64,000 bases of DNA, from assembly GCA_035235625.1 (NCBI GenBank), contig CP141146.1, positions 17,044,501-17,108,500 on the forward strand. The letters are read 5' to 3'. Each line of letters begins with the position of its first letter. Within the stretch, counting starts at the first letter, position 1. Under the pieces are notes generated by a model. That model was not told the origin of the DNA. It saw only the letters and a list, made by a program, of their open reading frames with translations, and did no database searches. The stretch is from Saururus chinensis. Its lineage: Eukaryota; Streptophyta; Magnoliopsida; Piperales; Saururaceae. The position numbers were made by a program, and so were the translations under genes. Below are positions 50,401 through 61,511 of the stretch, one piece after another.

Positions 50401-53400
50401 CAAGTAATACACAGTAGCCCCAAAACTCAGCTACAAATTATAAAAATTCCTCCTTCCTATCATTTGACCCTCGCTCCCCATCACCTCTACTTTGAGTTGG
50501 TGCAACCCTTCATTGCCCATTATGGCCTACGCAATCGTTAATTAAGAGCTCTGACCGAGCTTATGGATCTTACTTTGACACGAGCCAAAGAGTAGCCATA
50601 AACCTGCAAAATCAAAGATAATTCAGAGGTAAACTATTCCAGATGGGACAGTGCATTTGCCAAAAACAGATGTATAGAAGAGCCTCCATCAACACCTGAA
50701 TAGAGCATCATAAGGCAGGCCATCTTCTACAAAGTACCAAGAGGGGAAGCACTCAAAAAAGAATCCATTTTCCTGTCAACCTCGATATCCATGATAAGGT
50801 GGCCAAAATTCCAAAAATAATCCAAGTCAACCAAGTCAAAAGCACTCAAAGTACAACATCAATCCCCTTTAAAGGGCAAGGGGTACAAGTTAACCTCATG
50901 ATGCTGCCTCTGTCTAAAGCAACACCAAAACAAATTCCTGGCTCTCCAGGGACTTCCTATCTCCAATCATCACCAAGAAATTAGAGGTCTCAGAAGTTGA
51001 GCACACCTGACTGCATGTCGACCTTCTGGCAAAGTTTCGATTTCTTTCTGTTTCAGTGGAGGGTATTCTGGGCATGGTTCGTTTCCTTTTGGGAATGTTT
51101 TAAAAAGAGGAAGATGAAGGAGAAGAAGAAGAAGAAGAGAACCCAATTCCAGTTTTTTTTCTACCCTGCCCGGACATAAAAATCTAAAAAATAATCTGCC
51201 TGGGCCGGAAAAGTCCAAAAATTACCTGCTTAAACCGTAAACAACACACTTAAACAGTAAAAAACCAAAAACGACCTGACCATACAAGTAAATACCTAAA
51301 AAAACTGTTCATTTTGTACATATTACTTTTTGTGAAAAAAACAAAAAAAGCACAGGAAATTTCAGATTTTCGAAAAAAAATACAGAATGGAAGAACTTTC
51401 GTCATGTTGTGCGGTGATGGCCCATTTCAGCAAAAATAATTCTCAAAATTTTCACCAAATTTTGTTACTGTGTGTGTCAGTTGTCAATGAAGTTACATAT
51501 GCTCCCACTATTAATCAGAACAACCGGCTTACTCTCATCAATATGGCCCCAGATATGCAATGTGTTTGGTGAATAGGCCCCTAAAATCGTATAACCGTTA
51601 TCCCCAGCCTGGAACAAACTCAACACGCCTCAAAAGCTATGATTTCACTATTCTAAATTGGCATAGATAAAGGTATATCACAAATAGAGATCCTCTTTCT
51701 TTACGTCTAACAAGATTTTCTCTTCCTACTCATCGTTATACTCAGTCTCATCATAATCAAACATAAACATGAGGAATATTTTATGCTAGGAGAAAGAAGG
51801 CAAGCAACACCTTCCAATCCTGCAGCATCCTACAATTGGTAGAAGAGTTGCTCCGCCAGGTGGTGGGGTCTTTGTCGTTGACTTTCGGAAAGTTCAAGCT
51901 GGCAATGCAAGCCTAAGAAGTTGGAACTTGGAACCTATGGTTCTGGTAGGTTTTCTTGAAAGATCCCAGGACATTGATGTGTGACCGACAGGACAGGTTC
52001 TAATGGACTCACCTGATCCTCAAAAGTAGACCAAGGATCATTGGGCCCATAGTATGGAACACACTAAAGGGGCCAAGCCACCTTAAAGCTCTTGGAAATG
52101 GCCCAAGCACGCCAGCTTGGTGCTCAACAGCCTAGCCACAAAGGCTTGGGCATCCCATGAGTTGACCCTAGGTGGGCCTAAACTAATGACCTAACCCTGG
52201 CCCCATTCGTTTTTGGAAAGCCCTTAGGTCATATATCTGGCGCTAGTGCACCCATGTGCAGCTGGCCCTCCACTTTCTGGGGCAATTCACGCCTGTGAAC
52301 CTAGAAGCAATGGTTGCATACGAACGTGCACCAGAAATGGGGACCATAGCTCATAATATCAGATGTCAAAAATATATAGGTGACCTAAAGATAGGAAATT
52401 TCAGAGATATCGGAAAATGATATAGGAGATCAAAAACGGGTTTTCACATATATCTTAATCATCTAAGCATATATAAACATTTAGAAACTAATACTAATCT
52501 CAAATAATATATGTCTGAATTCATATAATGAACCTTGAGAAATGAATGCAAAATATTGTCTCTTCATGTAAAACTGCTACAAAGATAAAATAGCATCCAT
52601 CTACCGTTCAACCATCCATTTGCAATATAGTTGTTGCAATGGTGGCGGTCAGATGCGGCAATGGCATCGGTCCTAGCAGATATGACACAGCAACAAGAAT
52701 GATGGTTGTGGCAGTGGTTATTGCATTACTGCAAGAAATTAAGTTTGCACTAGTAGTGTTTATAAGTAAAATAGTAAATATAAGGTTGGATAGGTGGATA
52801 ATAAGTTATCTTTGTAGCAGTTTCGCACAAATATCAATCAATTGTCTGCTTCTGTTTTCTAGGTTTTCTTATATGGATACAGCCATAGATAATGTAAAGA
52901 TTATTGGGCATAGCAGACAATTAGAAGAAAAACAATAAATTATTTTATAAAAACATTTCAGATATATCAGAAATATCCAAGTCAATATATCTGAGGTATT
53001 CCCCCATATCGTTTATTGGTCAAGGGACAAATACAGATATATCACATAAATTTCAAATTGTCCCCCATATATCTCAAAAATTTCAAGCCATGATGTGGAC
53101 CAGTGGATGCAGCTAGAAAGCACCGTTCACTTGTTGCTGCAAGTAAATAAGAGGCACAAACCCACCGGCATTTGCAACCAAATGACAGTGATTTGATGCA
53201 CAAGAGAAGGCTAGGAAGAAGGCTTATACCACCATGCCATGTTGATGGGACATGATGAGCCAGGTGGGTGTGGCATGATTAGCACAGCCAACTGAGGCAA
53301 AGCCAACGGCATGCTTAGGCTTAGTGTGCTTCATGGCTGCTTGTGCTAGGTGGCCATGACCTGCTGCCAAAGGAGAATACCCTCTACCCCTTGCTTTCTC

Positions 53401-56400
53401 CTTTTCCCAGTGTCTGCAACGGCACCTGCAATTCTTTGAGCATGGGATCTCCCACTAATCAGAATGGGTATCAAGCTACGTTTTGGACTATCAAAGTTCA
53501 GGTTTGAATTGCTGTCTTAGTGAAATCTTCAAGATTTTTATATTGTTGCAAACATGCAATATCGTTGCAATCATGTTTTATGCTAGTATTGCCATCTGTA
53601 AGTATTAAATATGCATGCATATCAATTTCACATGTGGAATTAGTTTTTTCTCGTCATTGAGATCACTTTTCCAATCTCCCCAAGATTTGCTGCAGCACTG
53701 AGTCCCTTGGGGAAGGAAGAATAAAATTTAGAGGGCAACAGGGAAGAAGAGGGGCAACAGATTGGATAAATATCTAAAATCAGTACCAGAGAACTGTGGA
53801 ATCGACACCAAAGTTGTTCATCATTGGCACTGAACAGAAAATTCTTACTCAGCAGATAAGGCTTTTTTTTCTTCAATATGATAGTCTTGTTTTCATTTAA
53901 TATTAAGGCCTTTAAATAAGGATTTACAATAGGGCTCCAAAAGGTAATAAAGTACCATACAAGACTTTTCCAAACTTAGGAAAATAAACTCTAACGTAAA
54001 GCCCTGAATCATATAAAATCCCTAGTTTTCCTAAATAAGGTCACTCTAATATAGTAATCTCTAAATAAAGCTCTTGATTAAAATAAAACTCCCTCTAAAC
54101 TTAGAAAAAATCCTTTCAGCTGGGGCCCGCTACAGCTCTGCATCACTTATCTTCAGTCTAACCAAGAAGGCAATTCGTGGAAGGGAAGACAAAAGAGAGA
54201 TAAGTGAAAAAAAGAAGAGATAAAGTAAGAGGCACAAAGAGAGAGGATTATATAAAAGGTGAGAAACAGCTCAATTTCAACACTACTATTCTAATTTAAT
54301 AATTCCAATACCACCTTAGCTATTATATAATAATAACCTACTCCCCATATTACTGTATTGCTTTAAACCCCTACAATTATAAGATTCCATGTTTCTATAA
54401 ACAGCGTGTATGAATAATTCACAATGATAAAGCCACCAAATCTTCAGCCATCACCCACAGTTAGAAGCAAGGTCCATTAACATGTGGCAAAGTTGACAGT
54501 ACAAGGTAGAGGAAAGTATATATCCCTCCCATTGCTTACATTATACAGTGAATGGAATTGGCATAAATAATGCTGAAAAGGACAGATAAATAGCAATCAA
54601 AAGGAAAGACAACCATATTACTCATATTATCCAAATCTTATGTACACCACTCCAATAGGTACAGCACTATATATCTTATTCTGATTACAGAATTACTTCC
54701 AGCTTCATATGATGCTCAAAATGCAGAAGTAAAAACTAATCGTTTGTATATAATACATGTTTATAAAAAAACAGTTTCTTAACCTTTCTCTGCCCAGATG
54801 AGTTTAACAATTTTGCTCCATTTCAATCGTCTCATTATTGAACACCACATAAGTTCATATATCAAGCCTAAGATATATTTGAACAAGTATATTCCATATG
54901 TGTGGGGGTGGGGGTGCATGTGCGTGCGTGAGAGAGAGAGAGAGGATGGAGGGAAGGAAGTGATATTCCTTGACAACAACGATGAAAATTAATATGTTTC
55001 AGAAGCTCATCAAATGTGAAAATAGCTTGGGCCCAGGCACTTTTTCACGTTTACCTTTATATCAAGGGTGAATATCAAAAGAATAGTACGATAACAAAAA
55101 ATAAGGTCAACAAACCATTACTAGCCTGTTATTTGGAAACTACATAAAAAGTCATCAGACTAGAAGTTCAAATCACAAAGAGGTAATATAACATGCTCTA
55201 ATGAGTGTGATAACATGGAGAAAAGAAAGGTGCAGCAACATATTCAGAAAAATATATTCATCTTTTCAAAGGATCAGAGAAGACAAACCTAATATTAATT
55301 CCAAGGGTGATATACGATGAACCATAAGCACGGACAAGTAATACTTCATCGATCCCGTCTTCTCCATAGTTGAACTTATTGTCTTTCTGCATATAGTAAA
55401 AAGATGTATGAATTTGCACGCCAAATGAAGAAACCATCAAAAGGTAAAGAAAAAAACATAAAACCTCATATAAAAGAAAACATATACTCCCTCTGTCACA
55501 TATTAAGTGTCCTATTTTGTTTTTCAAAATTAGAAGAAAACACTACAAATCTATAATTTTAAAGAAATAGCCAAAGTTCTTGCAAAGGGGCACTTAGAAT
55601 TAGGGCATTAATTGATTAAACTGAAAAAATCGTTTTGACACTTGTGAAATCAATTTTTTCCATCTTTGTTCTTTTCAGAGACAACTATTAATGTTATGAA
55701 TTACCACATAACAATTAATAGACTGCGAAACTATTGAAAAAGTTCTTTGCCAGTATCAATGCATCTTTATCTATGTTTCTTTCCTCGTTACTCAATTTAA
55801 GCCTTTACCAATTAACAGCATAACTTGTAATTTGTGCTGACTAAAGCTGCTTTTACAATCCACTGCAAACATAAAGCTTCAGGAGAAAAATAGAAACACA
55901 TGAATTAAAACAACAGGGAATACTTCCACACAAGTACAATTAAACTTCATTGTCCGTGAGACATTCCAATTTTCCTGTCAACGACAGCAAAATTAAAAAT
56001 TGAAAGATACAGATTGAGAGTGAACTTTGGGTCTAAAATAAGATTTCACAACAAAAAAGGCCACCTTACAGTTTATACAGATAACATAATATCTAGCCAA
56101 AAAAATAGTCATCATCATCATACGAAAGCCCAGCTATCAGGGGTCAGCGACATAACTTCTATACCATATTTGACTCTTATTTGAGTCAAAATGATGGTAC
56201 AAGATTTATTTAAAGAAACATAGTGGCAAGTTTTACGCCAATTGCCCTTCCTAAGCAACCCTCTAATGAGTAGTGATACCACCAGGTTCAGCTCAAGTAG
56301 GGTTTGGAAACCCGAGCCTGTTGCCATTTAAGGAATGGTAACCCAAACCTGACCTGACCCGAATATCTCAAACCCGAACCCAACCTGACCCTACCAATTT

Positions 56401-59400
56401 AGCATAAAAAATCGTTCTTTTATATTTTTTCCATTTTTTTAATAAACTCAATTAATTATGAAAAATAATAGAAAATTTTAAATAATTATTTATGTTTATA
56501 TCCTACCCATGAAAAAAAATTTAAGAGTAATTATCAAAACACAGAAAAATATAGAAATTTAATATTGAAAAACCAAAGCCGACCCATCAGGTCGGTTTTC
56601 CCATAAACCCAACTCGAATGGCCTCCCTACTAGGGAGGGGACAATGAGATGAAGATTTAACATCATCATACGCCTTTCTAATAATGCGAAAGGGAACAGC
56701 ATGAGATGATGGCTGCACATGAAACATTGCTATAGTCATCTTCCATCACAAAGCTGAAACTCTGAGGGGGGAGAGAGAGAGAGAGAGAATGGAATGAAAA
56801 ACATCATGAAAAGAACATCACAATTAAGAAGATCTCCTGTCCCAACCTTTTTCAAGTCAGCATCACATACATCTCCTGGATGTTTAAGAAGAACATCTGC
56901 TGACATCTGACATATTTGACTATTTTTTCCCAGGTCCTTATAAATTTCTAGCAGTCGAGTATGCTTACTACACTTGATCACCCTTAAGAGCAACTTCTCA
57001 ACATCAATACAACTTTGATCAAGAGAAAATTCAGCCTCTTTTCCAGTAGCTGGGTCAATTACAAAAGTGTTGTGCACACATTTGATCTTCATATCTGACC
57101 CTGGTTCAATCTTAATAAAAGGGGGTGAACCTGAATCAGGGCTACCAACATTTCGATCACCATCTATCCAATACATAATTTTCAAGCCCGGAGTCTTCAA
57201 GCCAGCTGATTCAGTCTCACCTTCTTGACCTAGCGGAAGTGAACCTGAATTTAGTCCTTGCCCTGTACTTCCATCAGATATCAGCTCAAAGCGTATGGCA
57301 TCTTTCCATCTGCCTAGACGCAAAGCTTGAACCTGTCTAATGACAGTATCCATGATGAGTGCAACACAAAGATCATGCAAAATTGAGTACAAAACCATAA
57401 ATGGGTTATCTGAAGCTGCCATGCGACGTTCCAGGTCATCCCCAAGAGCATGCCTTCTCCTCTCCTCTAGTTTCACAACACTGTTTTTCTCCCCTACAAG
57501 CAACTCCAAATGCAATATTCTCCACAGAGTTAGATGTCCCCGGTACCCAAGAGTGAGAAGAACCTTGAATTCCCCATCCACGGAAAAGATTGCACTACCA
57601 TCTGATACAGTGACTCTAGATATCTCTTTAGGAATTGAAACTTCAAGAAGTTTAGACCGTAAGAGAATGTCCAACTGCTTCAAGGCAGGTTTTTGTTCCT
57701 CCTCAGTTAGGGCAACATGAACTCCTAAGTCTTCTATACATTTTGGTAAGCGCTTATAGGTTCCGGACAAAAGAACTTCAATGGCAGAAGGAACATCATA
57801 AATAGGTGCACGTGCTTGTTGCAGCCCTTCATGCATGAAGAATAGTGAATCAGCAGTTTGAGTGAAACACATATCATGATTTGATAGGGTTGATGAAAGC
57901 TGTTGGCAGTATTGCACCAATGGAACCTGAAAATATAAAACACAATCAGTTTTCTCTAGTTATCTAATGGAAGTTTCGATCAATCAAATATTTAGGGAAC
58001 TATTTTATGCAAGCAATGTGAATTTGTTTATAACATGAAATGGTTACACTCAAATGAATAAAATACACGGTCTTCTGCGTGATACATATCCAAAGATTCT
58101 AAAAATAGAAACTTTGCTAAGACCAATAAGGCTTGCTCATTTCTCGATTGACATAATTGATGAATGACCAAAGAACCATTAAGGGGTTGTTTGTGAAGAT
58201 TTTGTTGATTCCGCCCCAATTCCGGCTCAAATTATGGGAATCATATTTGTATGTTAAAGGTGGGCGGAATTAAAAATTCAGCCCGGAAGTTGATTCCAAG
58301 CCGTTTCAAGCCGGAATCACCAAATGAACTGATTCTGTTGATTCCGGCTCCCATCCCCTCTTTTGAAAATTACAGATTTTGTTATTTTTCAATAGTTACC
58401 TCTTATCAATTTGAGCCACAAAAAATGTGTCATATAGGTAGGATCTTGTTTGATAGAGCTCGAATTTAGGAGTGTAATAGTACCAAGAACGTGCATATCC
58501 GAGTTCGGGAGTGAGAGTTATATTAATTTGAAGTTTTAAAATTGGGTTTGATGCAACATCTGAATTTATTCTAAAAAATTTCATTACCTACCACAATTCA
58601 CATTCTGTGGTGAATTTTTGGAATTAATTCCAAAAAAATTCCACTTCCATTTCTAAAAAATCCAACACCCAAACAGCCCCTACGTCAAACAATAAATTAA
58701 AAGCTTTTATATTCAGAGATTGCAACATGCTTCTATAATCTGTTTCAATCAAACCCATTGAATATGAACATTATGAAAAAAAAAAAAGGTTTTTTCATTG
58801 TTGTCACCAAAGTTTGAAGTTTCTGTGAACAAGTTCCTACATCTTTATCAAATTTGTAAAATAATTCCCCATATTGCTTTTTTCATTTTAGTCCTAATGA
58901 TAGGGTTTTTCTAACGCAAAACTAATTGTTACAATTTACAAATTACAGTAGCATATAAATAAATATGTATAAATTGTAAAAGTTATAATTCACATTAAGA
59001 GTGACATCCATTAATTATTTTCCTAAAAGAACTATTTCTTCAAAGTACACAATTCTTTTTCTTAAGGACCACAATTTGCGGGTGTAAATCAGTTAACAAT
59101 TTCCGCCAGTAAAACCTTAATGGAAGGATTAAAATGCAAAAAACAACAAAAATGACGGGGCTGTTTTGTAAATATGAAAAACTAATTTACAAAGAGGCCT
59201 AACTTCATGGACAACTATATGAAAACCACTAAAAAAACACCTTTATATCTATGTACGGAGGGAGGGAGTAGCTTTTCAATAAAAACTACTATGTTTTCAA
59301 ATGTAGCTATTAATATAGGATGGAGGGAGTAGCTTTTAACTTCAGGTTCAAATATGACTTGGAGGTGGAGATGGTCTATTATAGGACTGAATGGCAGAGC

Positions 59401-60833
59401 AGAATCCATGTGGCCGAACCCAAACAAATGGAAAAACGAGTTTTAAGGTGACATTATTTAATTCAGAAACCTCTCCATCTTGAATGTAAAATATAGATTG
59501 TAGTTTAATTATTTGTCAAACAAAAAACATAGTCAATGCTATAGAGAAGTCATACACCTCCAAAAACAATTGGAAGAAAGATGCAGCTTGCATAAATGTC
59601 CTTTTCCAGTGTTTCATTGACTCTTTATGTGTCAGGAAGCATTAGTACATATACAAGCCGCTTCAGGCACCTCCCCATTCTATTAACTCAAAGCATAGCC
59701 AGGCTAAAAAAATTAACAAGATAGTCTCCTCAATAAGTTGTCAACCCATTAGCAACTTACTTGCAAATCCACAGTTGTGTTCATTAGTGAAGATACTAAA
59801 AGTTGGATGCAGAAAAGGAAGACAGAAAGAGAGATGGGTTCTAATACCTCAGTATAGCACCATAAGTTCTAGCTAATAAAGTGATGGAATGGCTTTTTCT
59901 TCTTAAAATGTTTTTGTATATAAAACACAGTTCCTTTGAATTTTCATCATAGTTTTTCATTTTACTGCATTTTAAGTTTTCACCTATTTGGCAACATTGT
60001 AGTCAATTTTGAAAACTATTAGTCATTTAAAGGCATTCAACAACTTGGGCCAAGTTGTAACATCCAAACCACAATTTCTGCAACGCTCTCACATGCTACA
60101 AGTCCCTCAAGAATGAAATCATAGTTCAAATCAACAGAAGCACCCAAGTAAAGGGACAATGCCGACATGTAGATTGAAAAATAACAAGAAAAGAAAATCG
60201 AATTTTGATGATTTTGGCGGCTCTAATTACAGGGTCCTTGAGGATATGTTCTCTACCTTGAATATTTCCCACAAAGGCCTGATTCACGATTGACCCATTA
60301 CAGCCCCCATTCAAGCATTGATTTAGGTGCAACCAACTACAGCCAAACAACATAAATCGCCTCTTGCAAATGAAAATGCACTTATTTTAGTTCACTCAAC
60401 GAACCCATAACTTTACCATCTTCATTCGGGCAAAGATTTACAATCTGGAGTCAGCAGATTATTTCACTAACCTACCAGTGTAAGGCAACCAATTTCTCAT
60501 TATTTCAGTGTTCAGGCAAAAGAAAACCCTAACCACCCACCCCTTCAGCAATTACGTGCACAAAAACGAGAATTAAGAAAAGTGAAAGAACACCAAAAGA
60601 ACCCTAATTTCAAGAAAGGGAACCTGCTGACACCACTTGGCGAGGACGTGGAGGCGGAGCATGCGCTGACGGGTCTTGAGGAGGAACTTGAGGAGGCCAA
60701 TCTTCTTCTCAGAGTCGGACTGCTCGCCAGACTTGGAGCTCTCCACCAGCTCCTTGAGCGCCAGGTAGGAGTCCTCCGCGGCCCGCCGCACCAGAGTCGG
60801 GAACTCCACAGTCTGCCGGCCCAGCTCCGCCAT
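34171..60833 (-). CDS. MED14: MED14, Mediator complex subunit 14, eight coding exons
   Basis: This gene encodes the Mediator scaffold subunit joining the middle and tail modules in the nucleus (Arabidopsis SWP/STRUWWELPETER, needed for RNA polymerase II transcription and cell proliferation). Coding exons on the minus strand, in order: 60833-60624, 57926-56847, 55386-55289, 48820-48646, 46165-45184, 45066-44051, 37042-35955 and 34975-34171. All introns are GT-AG and the phases agree, giving 1817 codons plus stop, close to plant MED14 lengths. The start is the ATG at 60833 ([11 protein letters not shown]); seven more in-frame codons upstream begin with GTG, not ATG. The N-terminal Med14 domain spans about residues 1-260 ([49 protein letters not shown]). 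The middle is Ser-rich, and the conserved C-terminus contains [37 protein letters not shown] and a poly-Gln tract. No lesion was seen. Introns hold many transposons. Confidence 0.93.
34976..35954 (-). other. MED14 intron 7
   Basis: 979 bp, AT-rich, with a (TA)n microsatellite at about 35397-35426. Confidence 0.8.
35955..37042 (-). CDS. MED14: MED14 exon 7
   Basis: 1088 bp, codons 1188-1549 plus two bases. Acceptor TTCTGCAG|TTTCTGG; donor GTGGG|GTAAAA. Includes [34 protein letters not shown] split over two lines of sequence, [25 protein letters not shown] and a Gly-rich [13 protein letters not shown] segment. Confidence 0.9.
37474..38005 (+). repeat. 5' LTR of the gypsy element
   Basis: 532 bp, TGATGCAG...GCATCA. 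It carries a segment of about 35 bp near 37835-37875 (including CAGCTTGTGGTTTCAAGC) that is missing in the 3' LTR. Confidence 0.92.
38010..38029 (+). other. Primer-binding site of the gypsy element
   Basis: TGGCGCCGTCTGTGGGAAAC starts five bases after the 5' LTR. This motif is common at this position in plant Ty3/gypsy elements. The tRNA species was not determined. Confidence 0.6.
38044..39165 (+). pseudogene. gag region of the gypsy element, degenerate
   Basis: An ATG at 38044 starts a Gln-rich N-terminus ([20 protein letters not shown]...), which ends at a stop near 38290. In other frames the capsid region reads [30 protein letters not shown] (to 38809), and a zinc knuckle [15 protein letters not shown] lies at about 39085-39130, its last Cys lost. 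At least three frame breaks; non-functional. Confidence 0.8.
39340..39650 (+). pseudogene. Aspartic protease region of the gypsy element
   Basis: A frame reads [15 protein letters not shown], the retroviral-type protease active-site motif in its plant gypsy variant (D-G-G-N). The reading frame is broken nearby. Confidence 0.6.
39900..40500 (+). pseudogene. Reverse transcriptase region of the gypsy element
   Basis: It reads [40 protein letters not shown], then after a frameshift [24 protein letters not shown] and [15 protein letters not shown]. The catalytic box YFDDILVYS lies at 40445-40471, after a stop. The order and motifs are standard Ty3/gypsy RT. Non-functional. Confidence 0.88.
40795..41180 (+). 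pseudogene. RNase H region of the gypsy element
   Basis: Frames read [41 protein letters not shown] and [10 protein letters not shown], the usual landmarks of the Ty3/gypsy RNase H domain, separated by stops. Confidence 0.75.
41330..42420 (+). pseudogene. Integrase region of the gypsy element
   Basis: An HHCC-like segment ([25 protein letters not shown]) is followed by a core fragment ([25 protein letters not shown]) in an open stretch at 41698-41931. A C-terminal module near 42270-42405 reads [21 protein letters not shown]. No clear chromodomain follows. Several stops and frameshifts. Confidence 0.8.
42461..42470 (+). other. Polypurine tract of the gypsy element
   Basis: GGGAGGGAGG lies three bases before the 3' LTR; this is the plus-strand priming site. 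Confidence 0.7.
42474..42986 (+). repeat. 3' LTR of the gypsy element
   Basis: 513 bp, TGATGCAG...GCATCA. Differs from the 5' LTR by scattered substitutions, one deletion and a small duplication (CCTGTGGTTTCCTGTG). Confidence 0.92.
44051..45066 (-). CDS. MED14: MED14 exon 6
   Basis: 1016 bp, codons 849 (split) to 1187. Acceptor TTGCAG|GCCAAAC; donor ACCAAG|GTTTGA. Contains [12 protein letters not shown], a basic SQKRRKM patch, [20 protein letters not shown] and [20 protein letters not shown]. The 117-bp intron 5 separates it from exon 5. Confidence 0.9.
45184..46165 (-). CDS. MED14: MED14 exon 5
   Basis: 982 bp, codons 522-848 plus one base. Acceptor GATGCAG|GTTTATG; donor CTTGTGG|GTGTGT. 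It starts with [16 protein letters not shown] and includes [23 protein letters not shown], then a Ser-rich, probably disordered segment. Confidence 0.9.
46166..48645 (-). other. MED14 intron 4
   Basis: A 2.5-kb AT-rich intron with no recognised element or gene. Confidence 0.7.
48646..48820 (-). CDS. MED14: MED14 exon 4
   Basis: 175 bp. Acceptor GGCAG|GACCGG; donor CTAAAG|GTAAGT. Codons 463-521, with [14 protein letters not shown] and [18 protein letters not shown]. Confidence 0.88.
48821..55288 (-). other. MED14 intron 3 (6.5 kb)
   Basis: The longest intron without an intact retrotransposon. It contains a 344-bp solo LTR (49287-49630). The stretch 50.4-54.2 kb is a mosaic of likely repeat DNA. 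Scattered short open frames there resemble nothing known to me. Confidence 0.6.
49287..49630 (+). mobile_element. Small solo LTR in MED14 intron 3, TSD ATAAC
   Basis: It begins TGATGTAGGACAG and ends CACCATAA (probably a decayed CATCA end), between identical ATAAC repeats at 49282-49286 and 49631-49635. Its 3' part (TAGCTTGTGGATTCAAGCCAGG, TTTCACTATGATTTC) resembles the LTR of the Ty3/gypsy element in intron 6, so it is probably a related family. Confidence 0.6.
55289..55386 (-). CDS. MED14: MED14 exon 3
   Basis: 98 bp, codons 431-462 plus two bases of 463. Acceptor TATGCAG|AAAGAC; donor ATTAG|GTTTGT. Carries [20 protein letters not shown]. Confidence 0.87.
55485..55640. mobile_element. Stowaway-like MITE, left end only
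   Basis: TACTCCCTCTGTCACATATTAAGTGTCC is close to the typical Stowaway start (TA followed by CTCCCTCCGTC). The matching right end was not found nearby, so it is truncated or diverged. Confidence 0.45.
56329..56632. mobile_element. Possible hAT-type MITE
   Basis: The left part reads AACCCAAACCTGACCTGACCCGAA. The right part, reversed, reads AGGGAGGCCATTCGAGTTGGGTTTATGGG and then AACCGACCTGATGGGTCGG. Such GACC/GGTC-rich subterminal sequence and T/CAGGGATGGC-like ends suit a non-autonomous hAT. The 8-bp TSD could not be confirmed. Confidence 0.35.
56847..57926 (-). CDS. MED14: MED14 exon 2
   Basis: Codons 71-430, the largest part of the Med14 domain. Acceptor TTTTCAG|GTTCCATTGG; donor GAAAAAG|GTTGGG. 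Conserved blocks include [58 protein letters not shown] and [20 protein letters not shown]. Confidence 0.9.
58183..58680. mobile_element. MITE with GGGG(T/C)TGTTTG inverted ends
   Basis: The left end reads GGGGTTGTTTGTG and the right end CACCCAAACAGCCCC; they are inverted repeats. The flanking triplets TAA (58180-58182) and TAC (58681-58683) nearly match, which fits a PIF/Harbinger (Tourist-like) 3-bp TSD. About 500 bp, no coding. Confidence 0.55.
59253..59331. repeat. Stowaway-like end remnants
   Basis: Two copies of (A)CGGAGGGAGGGAGTAGCTTTT / GATGGAGGGAGTAGCTTTT lie about 65 bp apart. GGAGGGAGTA is the typical right end of Stowaway MITEs. No complete element is seen. Confidence 0.4.
60624..60833 (-). 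CDS. MED14: MED14 exon 1
   Basis: Codons 1-70, from the ATG at 60833 to KWCQQ. The donor is CAG|GTTCCC. It encodes the start of the Med14 N-terminal domain ([19 protein letters not shown]). The end is phase 0. Confidence 0.88.
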
Positions 60834-61511
60834 CCCTTCCGCTCCGCCCAGCACCGGGAAGGCAACAGTCGCGAATTCCTCCTCAAGGGGCTCCCGCTGC
60901 GAACGCCATGGGAGCTGAGGAGCCTAGGACTCGGAAGGAGGGAAGTCCGCGGCTCGCGGGTTCGAAAAAAATGGGCCTCAGTGCGGTATCGGGGAAGCGG
61001 AAGGGGGGATTTTCGGCTGCGCGTCACAGCGCAAATGAAGATGATGGGAACCTCTTTCGGGTTGACGAAGGAACCCAAACGAGGGGAATATTGATTTTTG
61101 ACAAATGACACGTCTACATAGGAAAGCTACATAACGTCAAGTTGTGTTAACAGGAGCTTATTGGTTTGGGATTCTGAAATACTACTATTTAAGGATTTCA
61201 GAAATTGGTGTTAATTGTTTGGGATTGAGTGTGCATTGTCAATGGGTATGGATTTTGCACATATAGTCAAGTTTTTGCACGTGCATTTCAAAATGCTACA
61301 TTAGTCATTTGGGATTTTATGTACGCATTTCATAATAAATCGCTAGTCAAAGTAAGTTATGATTTTGAAGCTCTAACATGAAAAATGCACGGGGACGTCC
61401 CATTTGGATGTGGTGTGTGTATTTCCAATCACGACCTCCCCAATTATGACCACCCCCCAACATAAGTGGAAATGGACGACTTTTTGCCTGATTGATGGTC
61501 TCTATGATCAG
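60834..61511 (-). promoter_or_regulatory. MED14 5' leader and promoter region
   Basis: About 250 bp of GC-rich sequence directly upstream of the ATG probably forms the 5' UTR and core promoter, giving way to AT-rich DNA before the hAT element at 61512. No clear TATA box was assigned. Confidence 0.4.

Larger units (their letters stand above)
55387..56846 (-). other. MED14 intron 2
   Basis: A 1.5-kb intron with a hAT-like MITE (about 56329-56632) and a Stowaway-like sequence starting at 55487. Confidence 0.7.
57927..60623 (-). other. MED14 intron 1
   Basis: A 2.7-kb intron containing a MITE-like element (58183-58680) and two GGAGGGAGTAGCTTTT remnants (59253-59331). The rest is AT-rich without recognised features. 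Confidence 0.7.

Noticed and set aside
50799..51572. Open frames in MED14 intron 3
   Set aside because: Short, low-complexity (Lys/Glu or poly-Phe in the reverse), without recognisable domains. Probably old repeat DNA.
60834..60854. MED14 start seven codons further upstream
   Set aside because: The codon at 60854-60852 is GTG, not ATG. The first in-frame ATG is at 60833 and matches the conserved MAELG start.
60545..61111. 188-codon minus-strand frame over MED14 exon 1
   Set aside because: It runs in a different frame from the MED14 start and has no recognisable product; a shadow of a GC-rich exon and leader.
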